Positions 1 through 9,257 of a DNA stretch of 64,000 nucleotides are shown here, piece after piece; the stretch's first letter is position 1; every line of letters begins with the position of its first letter. This DNA comes from an uncultured Comamonas sp. GTDB lineage: Bacteria; Pseudomonadota; Gammaproteobacteria; Burkholderiales; Burkholderiaceae_C. The notes beneath the pieces were generated by a model. It saw nothing but the letters and a program-made list of their open reading frames with translations. It had not been told where the DNA came from and did not search any database. The translations under genes were made by a program, and so were the position numbers. The DNA lies in assembly GCA_947306475.1 (NCBI GenBank), contig CAMZGS010000007.1, forward strand, positions 90,598-154,597. Reading direction: 5' to 3'.

Positions 1-403
1 CTTCCAGCACGCGCTGCTTGATCGCCACCTGCGCGCTGATGTGCAGGTGCTGCATCTTGCAGCCACCGCACGCGCCGGTGTGCAGGCCAAAGTGCGGGCA
101 TGCCGGGCGCACGCGCTGCGAGGAAGGCCGGTGGATGTCGGTCAGCTCGGCCTGCTCCCAGTTGTTTTTCCTGCGTTTGGTCTGGGCGCTGACCAGTTCG
201 CCAGGCAAGGCGCCGTCGATAAAGACCACCTTGCCATCGGGGCGGCGCGCCACACCCTGGGCGTCCATGTCCATGGAGGCGATTTCCAGCCAGCCTTCAG
301 GCAGCGCATCGGCACATGGTGGCTGGGTGGGCAATGGGGAGAAGGAAGCGTCCGCCTGAACGTCGGCAGAAGAAGAGAGGGGATTGTCGTTGGATTCGCA
401 CAT
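1..403 (-). CDS. rlmD: 23S rRNA (uracil-C5)-methyltransferase RlmD, 5' part only
   Basis: The reading frame starts at an ATG at 403 and runs leftward off the window without a stop, giving 134 residues of the N-terminus. It has the TRAM-like opening ([19 protein letters not shown]) and then the cysteine cluster [19 protein letters not shown], which in RlmD/RumA holds an iron-sulfur cluster, followed by a segment ending KQRVLE. RlmD uses SAM to methylate U1939 of 23S rRNA. The SAM-binding half and the catalytic cysteine lie outside the window. The first 30 or so residues are a low-complexity Ser/Pro-rich extension. The call rests on the CxxC-type cluster and its neighbours. A sister RNA uracil methyltransferase (RlmC/TrmA) is less likely because of the cluster and N-terminal domain. 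Confidence 0.85.
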   Translation of the reverse strand, partial: MCESNDNPLSSSADVQADASFSPLPTQPPCADALPEGWLEIASMDMDAQGVARRPDGKVVFIDGALPGELVSAQTKRRKNNWEQAELTDIHRPSSQRVRPACPHFGLHTGACGGCKMQHLHISAQVAIKQRVLE

Positions 404-521
404 GATGGCGCTATTGTCTCAGAACCCACCCAACACCCCGGCGTGCTGCCTGCCCCCTGCTTCGCCCCACTGCGTGACTTCCGGCATGGTCACATCAGGG
501 CTGCGAGCGCACGATTCTCTT

Positions 522-619
522 AAAAAAAGAGCTGCTGGCGCTTACCAGGCAAGAGTTTCAGGCAAATTTTTGCTTGAAACCAGCTACCTGTCAGCGCCAG
601 CAGCTCACTTTTTAGCTAT
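522..619. repeat. dispersed palindromic repeat, copy A
   Basis: A long imperfect palindrome between rlmD and sbp. The outer arms are GAGCTGCTGGCGCT and AGCGCCAGCAGCTC; an inner pair contains GTTTCAGGCAAA and TTTGCTTGAAAC. A-rich and T-rich ends flank it (AAAAAAAGAGCT, CTTTTTAGCTAT). Related sequences occur at 9970-10062 and 30176-30270. It may also act as a transcription terminator between the two minus-strand genes. Confidence 0.7.
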
Positions 620-634
620 CTTCCGGACGATGTC

Positions 635-1669
635 CTACTTGCGCGTATAGATCTGATCGAAGCTGGCGCCATCGGCAAAGTGCGCCTGGGTGGCCTTGCT
701 CCAGCCGCCAAATGCCTGCTCGATGGTCAGCAGCTCCAGCTTGGGGAAGCTGTCGGCAAACTCTGCCTGCACCTTGGGGTCCGTGGGGCGGTAGTGGTGC
801 CTGGCGGCGATGCGCTGGCCTTCGTCGCTGTACAGGTACTGCAGGTAGGCTTCAGCCACGGTGCGCGTGCCCTTGCGGTCCACCACCTTGTCCAGCACCG
901 CCACCGAGGGCTGCGCCAGGATGGACACCGAGGGCACGACGATCTCGAACTTGTCCGTGCCGAACTCCTTGAGTGCCAGGAAGGCCTCGTTCTCCCAGGC
1001 CAGCAGCACATCGCCTACGCCGCGCTGCACGAAGGTGATGGTCGAGCCGCGTGCGCCGGTATCGAGCACCGGCACGTTCTGATAGAGCTTGCGCACAAAG
1101 TCGCGGGCCTGGTCGGCGCCGCCGTACTTGCGCTCGGCAAAGGCCCAGGCGGCCAGATAGTTCCAGCGCGCGCCGCCGCTGGTCTTGGGGTTGGGGGTGA
1201 TGACCTTGACGTCCGGGCGCACCAGATCATCCCAATCCTTCAGCCCCTTGGGGTTGCCCTTCTTGACCAGGAACACGATGGTGGAGGTATAGGGCGCACT
1301 GTCGCGCGGCAGGCGCTTTTCCCAGTCGGGCGACAAATGCCCGCCGTTTTGCACCAGGGCGTCGATGTCACCGGCCAGCGCCAGCGTGGCCACGTCGGCA
1401 TCGATCCCGTCGATGATGGAGCGCGTCTGCTTGCCCGAGCCACCGTGCGACTGCTTGACGGTCACGTCCTGGCCGGTCCTGGCCTTCCAGTACTTGACGA
1501 ATGCCTGGTTGTAGTCGGCGTACAGCTCACGCGTCGGGTCGTAAGAGACGTTGAGCAGCGTCACCGGTTTGGGCGGCTGCTGTGCCCATGTGGTGGAGGC
1601 GGACAGGGTCAAGCCGGTCAGCAGGGCGGCCAGAACGGGAATCTTGATAAAGTTGCGGCGGTTTTTCAT
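635..1669 (-). CDS. sbp: Periplasmic sulfate-binding protein of a sulfate ABC transporter
   Basis: A 344-residue protein with a Sec signal peptide (basic MKNRRNFIK, hydrophobic core, likely cleavage after TTWA at residue 29). The mature part has the Sbp/CysP hallmarks: [11 protein letters not shown] near residues 41-51, SHGGSGKQ at 75-82 for sulfate contact, and the [13 protein letters not shown] segment. It would capture sulfate or thiosulfate in the periplasm for a CysTWA-type importer. No cysT, cysW or cysA is in the window, so the transporter genes lie elsewhere or beyond the left edge. Length and motifs fit the family well. Whether it prefers sulfate (Sbp) or thiosulfate (CysP) cannot be settled from sequence alone. 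Confidence 0.92.
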   Translation of the reverse strand: MKNRRNFIKIPVLAALLTGLTLSASTTWAQQPPKPVTLLNVSYDPTRELYADYNQAFVKYWKARTGQDVTVKQSHGGSGKQTRSIIDGIDADVATLALAGDIDALVQNGGHLSPDWEKRLPRDSAPYTSTIVFLVKKGNPKGLKDWDDLVRPDVKVITPNPKTSGGARWNYLAAWAFAERKYGGADQARDFVRKLYQNVPVLDTGARGSTITFVQRGVGDVLLAWENEAFLALKEFGTDKFEIVVPSVSILAQPSVAVLDKVVDRKGTRTVAEAYLQYLYSDEGQRIAARHHYRPTDPKVQAEFADSFPKLELLTIEQAFGGWSKATQAHFADGASFDQIYTRK

Positions 1670-1815
1670 GAATGGCTTTCTTTTTGGGGACTTGGTGAAA
1701 CGACGACCGGCATATGCCGTTGCCGTGCATTCTCAAAGCCATTCGTTAAAACTCAAACCAATAATATTTCAGTTTGTTATTACTGAAAAATCTGACACCA
1801 CAAGGATTTGTACAC

Positions 1816-2088
1816 ATGGCACGTACCGTTCATTGCATCAAACTGGGCAAAGAGGCAGAAGGCCTGGACTTTCCGCCCTACCCCGGCGAGCTGGGCAAGC
1901 GCATTTTCGAAAACGTCAGCAAGGAGGCCTGGGCCGCCTGGCTGCGCCACCAGACCATGCTGGTCAATGAAAACCGCCTGAACCTGGCCGATGTGCAGGC
2001 ACGCAAATACCTGGCCAAGCAGATGGAAGCGCACTTCTTTGGCGACGGCGCCGAGCAGGCCGCCGGCTACGTGCCGCCCAGCAAATAA
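1816..2088 (+). CDS. yggX: Probable Fe(2+)-trafficking protein (YggX family)
   Basis: A 90-residue cytoplasmic protein that starts [10 protein letters not shown] and has the conserved cysteine at residue 7, the motif [15 protein letters not shown] and the segment [17 protein letters not shown], all diagnostic for the YggX family. The family protects iron-sulfur clusters from oxidative damage and is thought to move Fe(II). The ATG at 1816 was chosen over an upstream in-frame start because homologues begin with MxRxVxC. It stands alone, divergent from sbp. Confidence 0.93.
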   Translation: MARTVHCIKLGKEAEGLDFPPYPGELGKRIFENVSKEAWAAWLRHQTMLVNENRLNLADVQARKYLAKQMEAHFFGDGAEQAAGYVPPSK

Positions 2089-2109
2089 GCCGTGCCATAA
2101 TCGCCCGTT

Positions 2110-2305
2110 TTTGCGGGAGAGAGGGCAACGCCACCAGCCCCGCCGAAGGCGCAAACTCCCATAATCGCTCAGGCCCAGATACCGCAAAGAAATTTCGCCG
2201 ACTGGAGAGCAGCCACCGCCCGCATGCGGGCCAGCGTGGCTCACCGAAGGGGCAAGTGCGCCACCGCCGCGCACGCAACTCTCAGGTACCAAGGACAGAG
2301 GGAGA
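2110..2305 (+). promoter_or_regulatory. Tandem glycine riboswitch (gcvT type)
   Basis: Two consecutive glycine aptamers lie in the leader of the downstream gene. The first (about 2110-2188) has GGGAGAG, then GCCGAAGGCGCAA and a closing CTCAGG-like strand. The second (about 2199-2305) has GGAGAGC, CACCGAAGGGGCAA and ACTCTCAGG followed by GGACAGAG. The order GGAGAG - CCGAAGGGGCAA - CTCTCAGG - ACAGAG is the conserved core of the gcvT riboswitch. In other bacteria it commonly switches genes for glycine breakdown or glycine transport. The downstream gene is of a family that Pfam names glycine transporter (PF03458), which fits. Confidence 0.88.
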
Positions 2306-2350
2306 GGCAATCCCACTCAACCACCAACCCTTAACCCTGACAGGTGCTGT

Positions 2351-3016
2351 GTGCTGCCCTCTACCTCGCTGCTGGAGTCGTTCCAGCTCTCGCAAGTGAC
2401 CGCCATGCTGGTCATCTACCTGATTGCCATCACGGCAGAAGCCATGTCCGGCGCACTGGCCGCCGGGCGGCGCAACATGGACATCTTTGGCGTGGCCGTG
2501 ATCGCCTTTGTCACCGCCCTGGGCGGCGGCACCATCCGCGACATGGTGCTGGGCCACTACCCGATCGGCTGGACGCAACACCCCGAATACGTGTACCTGG
2601 TCATCACCGCCGGCCTGCTCACCACCGTGGTGGCGCGCCACATGCGCCACCTCAAGCAGGTGTTCCTACTGCTGGACGCCATGGGGCTGGTGGCCTTTTC
2701 CCTCATCGGCTGCAGCGTGGCGCTGGAGCACAACTACCCGCGTGTGGTGGTCATCATGGCTGGCATGCTCACCGGCATCAGCGGCGGCATCGTGCGCGAT
2801 GTGCTGTGCAACCAGGTGCCCGTGGTGTTTCGCCGTGAGCTGTACGCCAGCGTGTCGCTGACCGTGTGTCTGCTCTACTGGGCACTGGAAGTGCTGCAGG
2901 TCCAGCACGACATCAGCATCGCCGTGTGCTTTGCCGGCGGACTGGCCTTTCGCCTGCTGGCCATCCGCCTTGGCTGGCGCCTGCCCGTCTTTTCCTACCA
3001 GGAGCGTTGGGACTGA
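2351..3016 (+). CDS. TRIC / YadS-family (PF03458) membrane protein, probable glycine transporter
   Basis: A 221-residue integral membrane protein with about seven hydrophobic helices and an internal duplication. Each half carries the signature motif: GGGTIRD at 58-64 and GGIVRD at 145-150. This is the bacterial trimeric intracellular cation channel fold, formerly UPF0126. The gene sits directly behind a tandem glycine riboswitch, so glycine export or uptake is the likely role. The GTG at 2351 gives the usual N-terminus before the helix ending SGALAAGRR; an ATG at 2405 would cut into the first helix. Its stop overlaps the start of the mnmC-like gene (TGATG), so the two are probably cotranscribed. 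Transport substrate is inference from the riboswitch. Confidence 0.88.
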   Translation: MLPSTSLLESFQLSQVTAMLVIYLIAITAEAMSGALAAGRRNMDIFGVAVIAFVTALGGGTIRDMVLGHYPIGWTQHPEYVYLVITAGLLTTVVARHMRHLKQVFLLLDAMGLVAFSLIGCSVALEHNYPRVVVIMAGMLTGISGGIVRDVLCNQVPVVFRRELYASVSLTVCLLYWALEVLQVQHDISIAVCFAGGLAFRLLAIRLGWRLPVFSYQERWD

Positions 3017-4749
3017 TGCATCTGCCCCCCTGGCTTTGCCCCCTGCCCCACGCCTGGCAGCAGCAGCGCAGCTGGCGCGTGCTGGATGTCAGTGGCAACT
3101 GCCAGACGCTGTGGGCACTGCTGTCCCTGTGGCAGCAGGCGCAGCACCTGGCACCCACCGCCCCACCACGACAGCTGCACTATGTGCTGGTGCTGTCCGA
3201 TGCGCAGCCGCTGCTGGAACAGGCACCCGTCACCTGGCACACGCAGCTTGTCGGCCTGCTGCCTGGCGTGCAGCGTCTGGTACTGGAGGGCGGCGCCCTG
3301 CAACTGACGCTGTGGCTGGGCGATGCCCTGACCCTGCTGCGTCAGCAAAGCGTGGTGGTCGACAGCATCGTGCTGGGTGCAGACAGCCAACCCTGGCTTG
3401 TACCCCACGCCCTCAAACCACTGCTGCGCCACTGCCAGCGCGGCACCCAATGGCTCGCTCCACCAGGGGCACTACCTGCCGAACTGCTGCAACGCAGTGG
3501 CTTTCGTATCGCAGCGCCTGCCACAACCGACGGCGCTGACTGCGGCTTGCATGCGGTGTTCGATCCTCCCTGGACGCTGCGCAAAGCCCCGCTACCTGCA
3601 GCCACCCCAGGCCAGGCCGTGGTGCTGGGGGCAGGCCTGGCCGGCAGCGCCACCGCCTGGAGTCTGGCGCAGCGCGGCTGGCAGGTGCATGTGCTGGGGT
3701 TGGATGCAGTGCCAGCCGATGGTGCCTCGGGCCTGCCTGCCGGGCTGTTCTGCCCGCACACCTCGCCCGACGACTGCCCGCTCTCACGCCTGTCGCGCGC
3801 CGGACTGCAAGCGCTGCTGCCACGTCTGGCACAACTGCCCCTGCAACGCGGCCATGACTGGGACGCCAGCGGCGTGCTGGAGCACGATTGCGCCCAACCC
3901 AGCCAGCTGGCCTGGCACGACGGCCCCGGCCTGGACTGGAGCCGCCCCGCCAGCGCCGCGCAATGCCAGCAAGCCGGCCTGCCCGCCGATGCCCCGGCAC
4001 TGTGGCACCAGCGTGCGGGCTGGCTGCGCCCGGCCGCCCTGGTCAGCGCCCAGCTACGCCACCCGAACATCCACTTTCATGGTCACAGCGCCTGCTCCCA
4101 GATGCGCCACACCGGGCAACACTGGCAAGCGCTGGACGCTGCCGGTCAATGCCTGGCGGAGGGCGACATCGCCATCGTTGCCGCCGGCAGCCATAGCCCG
4201 CAGTTCCTGCCCGCCAGCTGGCGCCTGCAATACCTGCGCGGCCAGGTCACCTGGGGGCCGCACACGCCAGAGCATGCACACGCGCTGCCCCCCTTTCCGG
4301 TCAACGGCAGTGGCAATCTGGTGCCCCAGGTGCCTGATGCCCAGGGACGGTTCTGGGTCATGGGCTCCACCTTTGAGCGCGATGTCACGCAGCTGCCCAT
4401 CAGCGCCGCCGATCAGGCCGCCGCCCACGCGCACAACCTGGACAAGCTCGCCCAACTGCTGCCCGCCAGCGCGCCGGTGCTGGCGCCAGCCTTCACCCCC
4501 GGTCACGCGGCCTGCCAGCCCACCTGGGGACGGGTGCGCCTGGCCAGCCACGACCGGCTGCCCCTGGTCGGTCCCGTGCCCGGTGGCCCGGACAGCCTGT
4601 TCGCCCTCACTGCCCTGGGTGCACGCGGCATCACCCTCTCGGTGCTGTGCGGAGAACTCTTGGCCGCACGCCTGCACGCCGAGCCCCTGCCGCTGGATGC
4701 CAGGCTGGCGCAGCAGCTGGGCACCGAGCGCCTTGGCCAAAAACCATAG
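3016..4749 (+). CDS. mnmC: MnmC-type tRNA 5-(carboxymethylaminomethyl)uridine oxidoreductase, methyltransferase half decayed
   Basis: A 577-residue protein. The C-terminal part is a DAO-like FAD oxidoreductase with the dinucleotide loop LGAGLAGSATAW at about 204-215, the FCPHTSPDD region and the C-terminal RLPLVGPVPG, as in MnmC, which demodifies cmnm5U34 of tRNA. The N-terminal ~190 residues align in order with the MnmD methyltransferase domain, but the expected SAM loop ExGFGTG is replaced by VSGNCQT (residues 25-31), and the catalytic DGFxP segment is replaced by LGADSQPW (120-127). Methyl transfer is therefore doubtful, while oxidoreduction looks intact. The gene overlaps the upstream glycine-transporter gene by one base and converges on jetD with a 24-base gap. 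Confidence 0.85.
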   Translation: MHLPPWLCPLPHAWQQQRSWRVLDVSGNCQTLWALLSLWQQAQHLAPTAPPRQLHYVLVLSDAQPLLEQAPVTWHTQLVGLLPGVQRLVLEGGALQLTLWLGDALTLLRQQSVVVDSIVLGADSQPWLVPHALKPLLRHCQRGTQWLAPPGALPAELLQRSGFRIAAPATTDGADCGLHAVFDPPWTLRKAPLPAATPGQAVVLGAGLAGSATAWSLAQRGWQVHVLGLDAVPADGASGLPAGLFCPHTSPDDCPLSRLSRAGLQALLPRLAQLPLQRGHDWDASGVLEHDCAQPSQLAWHDGPGLDWSRPASAAQCQQAGLPADAPALWHQRAGWLRPAALVSAQLRHPNIHFHGHSACSQMRHTGQHWQALDAAGQCLAEGDIAIVAAGSHSPQFLPASWRLQYLRGQVTWGPHTPEHAHALPPFPVNGSGNLVPQVPDAQGRFWVMGSTFERDVTQLPISAADQAAAHAHNLDKLAQLLPASAPVLAPAFTPGHAACQPTWGRVRLASHDRLPLVGPVPGGPDSLFALTALGARGITLSVLCGELLAARLHAEPLPLDARLAQQLGTERLGQKP

Positions 4750-4773
4750 CTGCAGTCGCTTGATGAATAAGGG

Positions 4774-5958
4774 CTAGGGCGCTTCCTCGGTCCAGCGCTG
4801 CAGTGCATGTTCCACTGCACTGCTGAGGAGAAACTCCTGTTCCAGGCGCCCCCTGCCCTGCTGCACCAGCCAATCGGCCAGCGCCTGCTCCTGCGGGAGC
4901 AGCCACTGTCGATATTCCTGTAGCGATGCTGGTGTTGGTTCCACCACCGCATGCTGCGCATGCGCCTCAAAAGTTGGACGATCCATCAGCAAGGCCTGTA
5001 TCTGCGGCAGATGGCGGCGTGCCGTGGCCAGCATCTTCAGGCCCCAGCTGTCGATATCGCCCCAATAGCCCACCTGGCGCTGCTGCAGCCAGGTGGCGCT
5101 GAGCCATTCCAGATCGAGCCCGGATCCCAGCACAGCCACCGTGCCGGGCAGCGGACGGGGCAGGTGGTGCGCGCATTGCTCGTTTTCCACCAGCAGCAGC
5201 CTTTGCCCGGGCAGTGCCATGTGCTGCAGTTCCCGGGTGCTCAGGCGCAGACGGGGAAAAGGCAGCAGATCGGGCTGCAGGGGCAGCACCAGCAGCCAGT
5301 GGTCGGCGTCGTCGCAGGCACCAAGGAATGCGGTCAGCCCTTCGCGGCTGGCGGCGCCATCAAAGCGCTCGTCCAGCAGCAGCCTGAGCAGTGCGTCATG
5401 GCGCTCAAAAAACTTGCTGTCATTGCCCTGCAGCGCCAGGGCACGCAGGGGCTTGCCCTGGGCACATTGCGGGCCCAGTTCCATGGCCATGCGGGCGGCG
5501 GTGATGACGGCTTGCAGGGGTGTCTCCCGCCACAGCGCCAGTCGGCGTACCAGCACGTGGTGCAGCGCAGGATCGACCTGCGCCAGCACGGTCTGCAGCG
5601 CCTGGTAGTCCTGGACGATGTGCGCCTGTGCCCGCCCTCCGAATTGGCGGATGGCCTGCAGGTATTGCGAGGGCCTGTGGATGACCCAGTGCGCGGGCAT
5701 GTGCACCGGCTCGCTGGCCGCACGAAAGCGCCGCTGCGTCCATTCCACCTCGCCAATGCCGCTGTCTGTCACGGCCTGCCATTGCTGCAGGTGTTCGCGC
5801 AGCAGTGCCGGCTGCGCCAGGAACGTCTGGCTGTCTGGCAGGCCAATGCTCAGGCGCAGCGGCCAGCCTTCGCTGGGTGGCAGCAGATGGGTGGTGCGCC
5901 AGTCATTGCGTTGCCAGTAGCGAGCCAGCACCTGAGCCAGTTGCTGTGGGGATTTCAT
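4774..5958 (-). CDS. jetD: Wadjet nuclease subunit JetD (DUF3322/DUF2220)
   Basis: A 394-residue protein starting MKSPQQLAQVLARYW. The N-terminal DUF3322 region binds DNA in solved Wadjet complexes. The C-terminal DUF2220 region is a Toprim fold related to topoisomerase VI; its acidic metal-binding motif is visible as WGDIDSWGLKML near residues 299-310. JetD is the nuclease that cuts circular plasmid DNA after loop extrusion by JetABC. The ATG at 5958 overlaps the jetC stop by four bases (ATGA), showing translational coupling; a longer in-frame extension upstream lies within jetC and is rejected. It is the last gene of the operon and converges on mnmC. Confidence 0.92.
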   Translation of the reverse strand: MKSPQQLAQVLARYWQRNDWRTTHLLPPSEGWPLRLSIGLPDSQTFLAQPALLREHLQQWQAVTDSGIGEVEWTQRRFRAASEPVHMPAHWVIHRPSQYLQAIRQFGGRAQAHIVQDYQALQTVLAQVDPALHHVLVRRLALWRETPLQAVITAARMAMELGPQCAQGKPLRALALQGNDSKFFERHDALLRLLLDERFDGAASREGLTAFLGACDDADHWLLVLPLQPDLLPFPRLRLSTRELQHMALPGQRLLLVENEQCAHHLPRPLPGTVAVLGSGLDLEWLSATWLQQRQVGYWGDIDSWGLKMLATARRHLPQIQALLMDRPTFEAHAQHAVVEPTPASLQEYRQWLLPQEQALADWLVQQGRGRLEQEFLLSSAVEHALQRWTEEAP

Positions 5959-8900
5959 GCCGGTGCTGACGCAGCAGATGCCTGACGTTGCTGTGCACGC
6001 TCTTGCAGTTCCTGCCAGCTCAGGCAGATCAGGCTGGCCTGCTGGCCGCGGCGGTGCACCAGCACGGCAGAGCGGGTATGGTCGCGCAGCAGGCGCATTT
6101 CCTTGTTGGGCGTGACGAACAGGGCGTGCAGCCCAAACTCCCGCAGCGCCTGGATGATGCGCGCCGCCACGGCCTGCGAGCTCTTGGAAAACGCTTCGTC
6201 GAGCACGATGCTGCCAAACAGCGGGCGGTTGCGACCCTGGGGGCACAGCGCATAGCTCAGCGAGGCGGTGAGCACATAGCTGGCGATGATTTCCTTTTCC
6301 CCGCCACTGCCGCCTTGCGAGCCGGTGCGCCGCTCCAGCACCTGGCCGCTCGCGCGATCCAGCACCTGCACGGCAAACTGCAGCCGGTAGCGTGCATCGA
6401 GCAGGGCCTGCGAGGCCTTGGTGCGGCGCGTGGCGTGCTCGCGCAGCAGTTCCACCATGGCTCGCAGGGCCTGGTAGTGGCTGTTGCCACCATCGTCGCG
6501 CAGGCGCTCGGTGCGCAGATGTGCCATGGCCTTGTTGAGCTCCTGCAGGCTCTGGTGCACCACGGGCTGCGGGTCCAGCTGCAGGTAGCGCCCTGGCTGA
6601 AAGTCCACGCGCAGCAGGGTCTGGTTGAGCGCGTCGATGCGCTCCTGAATTTCCGTGACCTGGGTCTCGATGCCTTTGAGCAGGGTGCTGACACCCTGGT
6701 CGGAGGCATTGTTCAGATACTCCTGAAAGCGGGCGCGCTTTTCCGGCAGCGCCTCTTCTTCGAGCACCTGCAGCCGGGCCAGAAAGTGCGGCAGCTCCGC
6801 TAGATCCTCGCTGTGGTCGGCCAGTGCGCCCGTGTCTTCCTTGATGGCCTTGCCCATCTGGCGGATCAGCTCCTTGTGCGTGTCATGGAGACGGCGGTTT
6901 TCCTGCTCAAAGCGTTCCTGCAGCTTGGTCAGCATTTCGCGCTCCTGCTGGTGCAGCTGCTCGTGGTGAAGCTGGGGCAGCCGTCCTTGGGGCAGCAGCT
7001 GGATCAGGCGCCCATCGAGCGCTGGCGCAGGGGTATCGGCCACCCGCTGTGCAAGCTGGGCGCATTGTTGCCGGGCATGGTCATGGGTGGCGCCCAGCCG
7101 TTCCGTCTGTTGCTCCAGCTGGCGCAGCGCCCTGTCGGCCGCCTGTGTGTGCGTCTGGGCGGCCTCCCAGCGCTGCTGCGCCTGGGCCGTGTCGGACTGT
7201 GGATCCAGCAGGGCATCCAGCTGCTCCTGCAGCCGCTGGATCTCGGCCTGGGGGCCGGCCACGTCAATGAGTTCGTAGCGCAGCTCCAGCAGCCGTTCCC
7301 AGAGGACCCGCTGTTCGCGTAGATGGCACAGTGCCTGCTGGGCCTTGCGTTTGTCGGCATCCAGCTGCTTCCACTGCGCTTCGGCCTGTGTGATCTGTGC
7401 AGTGAGCTGGGCCAGCCGGTCACGGTTGTCAAAACCGGTCATCCAGTCCTGGTCCAGACGTCTTTGGTCCTGCTTGTCGAAGTGGTAGGCCTTGCCAGAC
7501 ATCAGCCCCTGCTGCGTCATGGCATGGGGGGTCTGGGCCAGCGCCTCGACATCGGCCACGCAATGGCGATCCAGCGCGGCCAGCAACTGGCGCAGCGCTG
7601 CGCTGTGGGCATGGGGCCTGAGGTTGAGCTTGCGGGCAAAGCCGTCGTCCCAGAACGTCACGTCTTCATCCGCCCGGGCTTCGAGCAGGCGCACATGCAG
7701 CCGGTTGTGGCGCTGGTTGACCCATGCCAGCGCATCGCGCATCAGCGTGGGGGGCACCAGAATGCGCAGGCGGTGGCTGCCCAGGGCGCGCTCGATGGCG
7801 CCACGCCAGGCCTGGTGCGGGGCTGGCACTTCCACCAGCTCGGCCACAAAGGGCAGATCCTCTGGCGTGCATTGCAGGTGCTGGGCCAGATCGGCACGAA
7901 ACTGCTGGAAGTTGGCAGGCACGTTGGAATGTGGCCGGGCGCGTACTTCCTGCAGTTCCTGTTGCCATTCCTGCAGCTGGGCATGGGCATTGCGCTCGGC
8001 CGTGACGGCGGCTTCGGCGGCTTCCTGCAGGGTGGCAGCCTGTGCCTCCAGCTGGTCCAACGCCGCGCGGGCCTGCGCCTGCTGCGCGGCCAGCGTGCCG
8101 GCGTTCATATCCTGGCTGCGGGGGAGTGTCAGGGCGAGATTGCGGGCCAGCCTGATGTAGTCCAGCAAGGCTTGCTCGCGCTGCTGCAGGATGCCTTTTT
8201 GCGTGGTGATGCTGCTGCGCAGCATTTCAATGCTGTTGCCGCCGGCCTGCAGGTAGTGCGCGAAGGCGTCCTGCTCCTGCTGCCGGGCCTGCTGCAGGGC
8301 TTGCCCGGCGGTTGCGCATTGCTGCTGCAGCGCCTGAACTTCACGCTGCAGTTCCTGGCAGCGCGCCTGCCACAGCTGCAGGCCTTGCTGTGCGAACCAG
8401 GCGGGCAGGGCGGTTTTCAGGTGCTGCAGCTGCTCGACCAGCCCGGCCTGTCGGTCGGCCTGCTGCTCCAGATCGCGCAGGGGTAGCAGAGACAGAAACT
8501 GGCGCGTGGCCACTTCCAGATCGGCATGGATGGAGGCCAGCTGGTCAAAACTGGCGACGACCTCCAGGGCATGCTCAAAGGACGAATGGTCATCGAGCAC
8601 CAGCTCGCGAAAGATCTCGTCAATGCTGTTGAGCTGCTTCAGCCCCGCGGCGCGGTTGAGCAGCACGAAGGCATTGGGGCCGACTTCAAAAAAGCGCTGC
8701 AGCCGTGCCAGATACTGCTTTTTGTTGGCGAAAATCTGCAGCCCTTCGGTGTTCTTTTCCAGCTGTGTGAGTGCGCGGGCACCACCACGGTGGTGCTCTT
8801 CCAGCCAGGCGTCCATGCTGTGCTGGCTGCCCTGGGCAAAGAACCAGCGTTTGGCCATGTCGCTGGCGGACGAGCTGGTGCCATCCAGCCAGAACAGTGC

Positions 8901-9257
8901 GCCCAGCAGCACGGACTCCTCCCCGCGCACCAGGCGCGCGGCAATGGCGGTGACGGTGCGGCCGCTGCGTGCCAGATGCCGGCTGTCGTCGCCACTGTGA
9001 CCGGGGCCGGTGGCTCCGCGCACGTAGGAAACCAGATCGCGGTCGCTTTCATGGCCGCCCGTGGAGGCCAGGTTGTAGCGCGGGCTGGCGCACAGCAGCG
9101 TCATCAGGGCATCGATCAGCGTGGTCTTGCCACTGCCCGTGGGGCCAATGATGGCGGTGTTGCCAGCGTCCAGCAGGGCCTGATGGCGGCCCGCAAAAGC
9201 ACCCCAGTTGTACAGGTGCAGTTCGCTGAGGTGAAAGCTCGGTTCATGCGTTGTCAT
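5955..9257 (-). CDS. jetC: Wadjet SMC-like ATPase JetC
   Basis: A 1100-residue SMC/MukB-like ATPase. Walker A is GPTGSGKT at 38-45, after the typical LHLYNWGAF start. The C-terminal head has the ABC signature GGSGGEKE at about 982-989 and Walker B SIVLDEAF near 1016-1023, followed by TPNKEM. The middle is Gln/Leu-rich coiled coil, broken around residues 430-560 by a hinge-like region. In Wadjet, JetC dimerises with JetA and JetB to extrude DNA loops and sense small circular DNA. It overlaps jetB by 14 bases at its 5' end and jetD by four at its 3' end. All ATPase motifs needed for activity are present. Confidence 0.94.
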   Translation of the reverse strand: MTTHEPSFHLSELHLYNWGAFAGRHQALLDAGNTAIIGPTGSGKTTLIDALMTLLCASPRYNLASTGGHESDRDLVSYVRGATGPGHSGDDSRHLARSGRTVTAIAARLVRGEESVLLGALFWLDGTSSSASDMAKRWFFAQGSQHSMDAWLEEHHRGGARALTQLEKNTEGLQIFANKKQYLARLQRFFEVGPNAFVLLNRAAGLKQLNSIDEIFRELVLDDHSSFEHALEVVASFDQLASIHADLEVATRQFLSLLPLRDLEQQADRQAGLVEQLQHLKTALPAWFAQQGLQLWQARCQELQREVQALQQQCATAGQALQQARQQEQDAFAHYLQAGGNSIEMLRSSITTQKGILQQREQALLDYIRLARNLALTLPRSQDMNAGTLAAQQAQARAALDQLEAQAATLQEAAEAAVTAERNAHAQLQEWQQELQEVRARPHSNVPANFQQFRADLAQHLQCTPEDLPFVAELVEVPAPHQAWRGAIERALGSHRLRILVPPTLMRDALAWVNQRHNRLHVRLLEARADEDVTFWDDGFARKLNLRPHAHSAALRQLLAALDRHCVADVEALAQTPHAMTQQGLMSGKAYHFDKQDQRRLDQDWMTGFDNRDRLAQLTAQITQAEAQWKQLDADKRKAQQALCHLREQRVLWERLLELRYELIDVAGPQAEIQRLQEQLDALLDPQSDTAQAQQRWEAAQTHTQAADRALRQLEQQTERLGATHDHARQQCAQLAQRVADTPAPALDGRLIQLLPQGRLPQLHHEQLHQQEREMLTKLQERFEQENRRLHDTHKELIRQMGKAIKEDTGALADHSEDLAELPHFLARLQVLEEEALPEKRARFQEYLNNASDQGVSTLLKGIETQVTEIQERIDALNQTLLRVDFQPGRYLQLDPQPVVHQSLQELNKAMAHLRTERLRDDGGNSHYQALRAMVELLREHATRRTKASQALLDARYRLQFAVQVLDRASGQVLERRTGSQGGSGGEKEIIASYVLTASLSYALCPQGRNRPLFGSIVLDEAFSKSSQAVAARIIQALREFGLHALFVTPNKEMRLLRDHTRSAVLVHRRGQQASLICLSWQELQERAQQRQASAASAPA

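Noticed and set aside
41-523. Plus-strand frames at the left edge
   Set aside because: The minus strand carries the RlmD N-terminus with its cysteine cluster, which explains the sequence.
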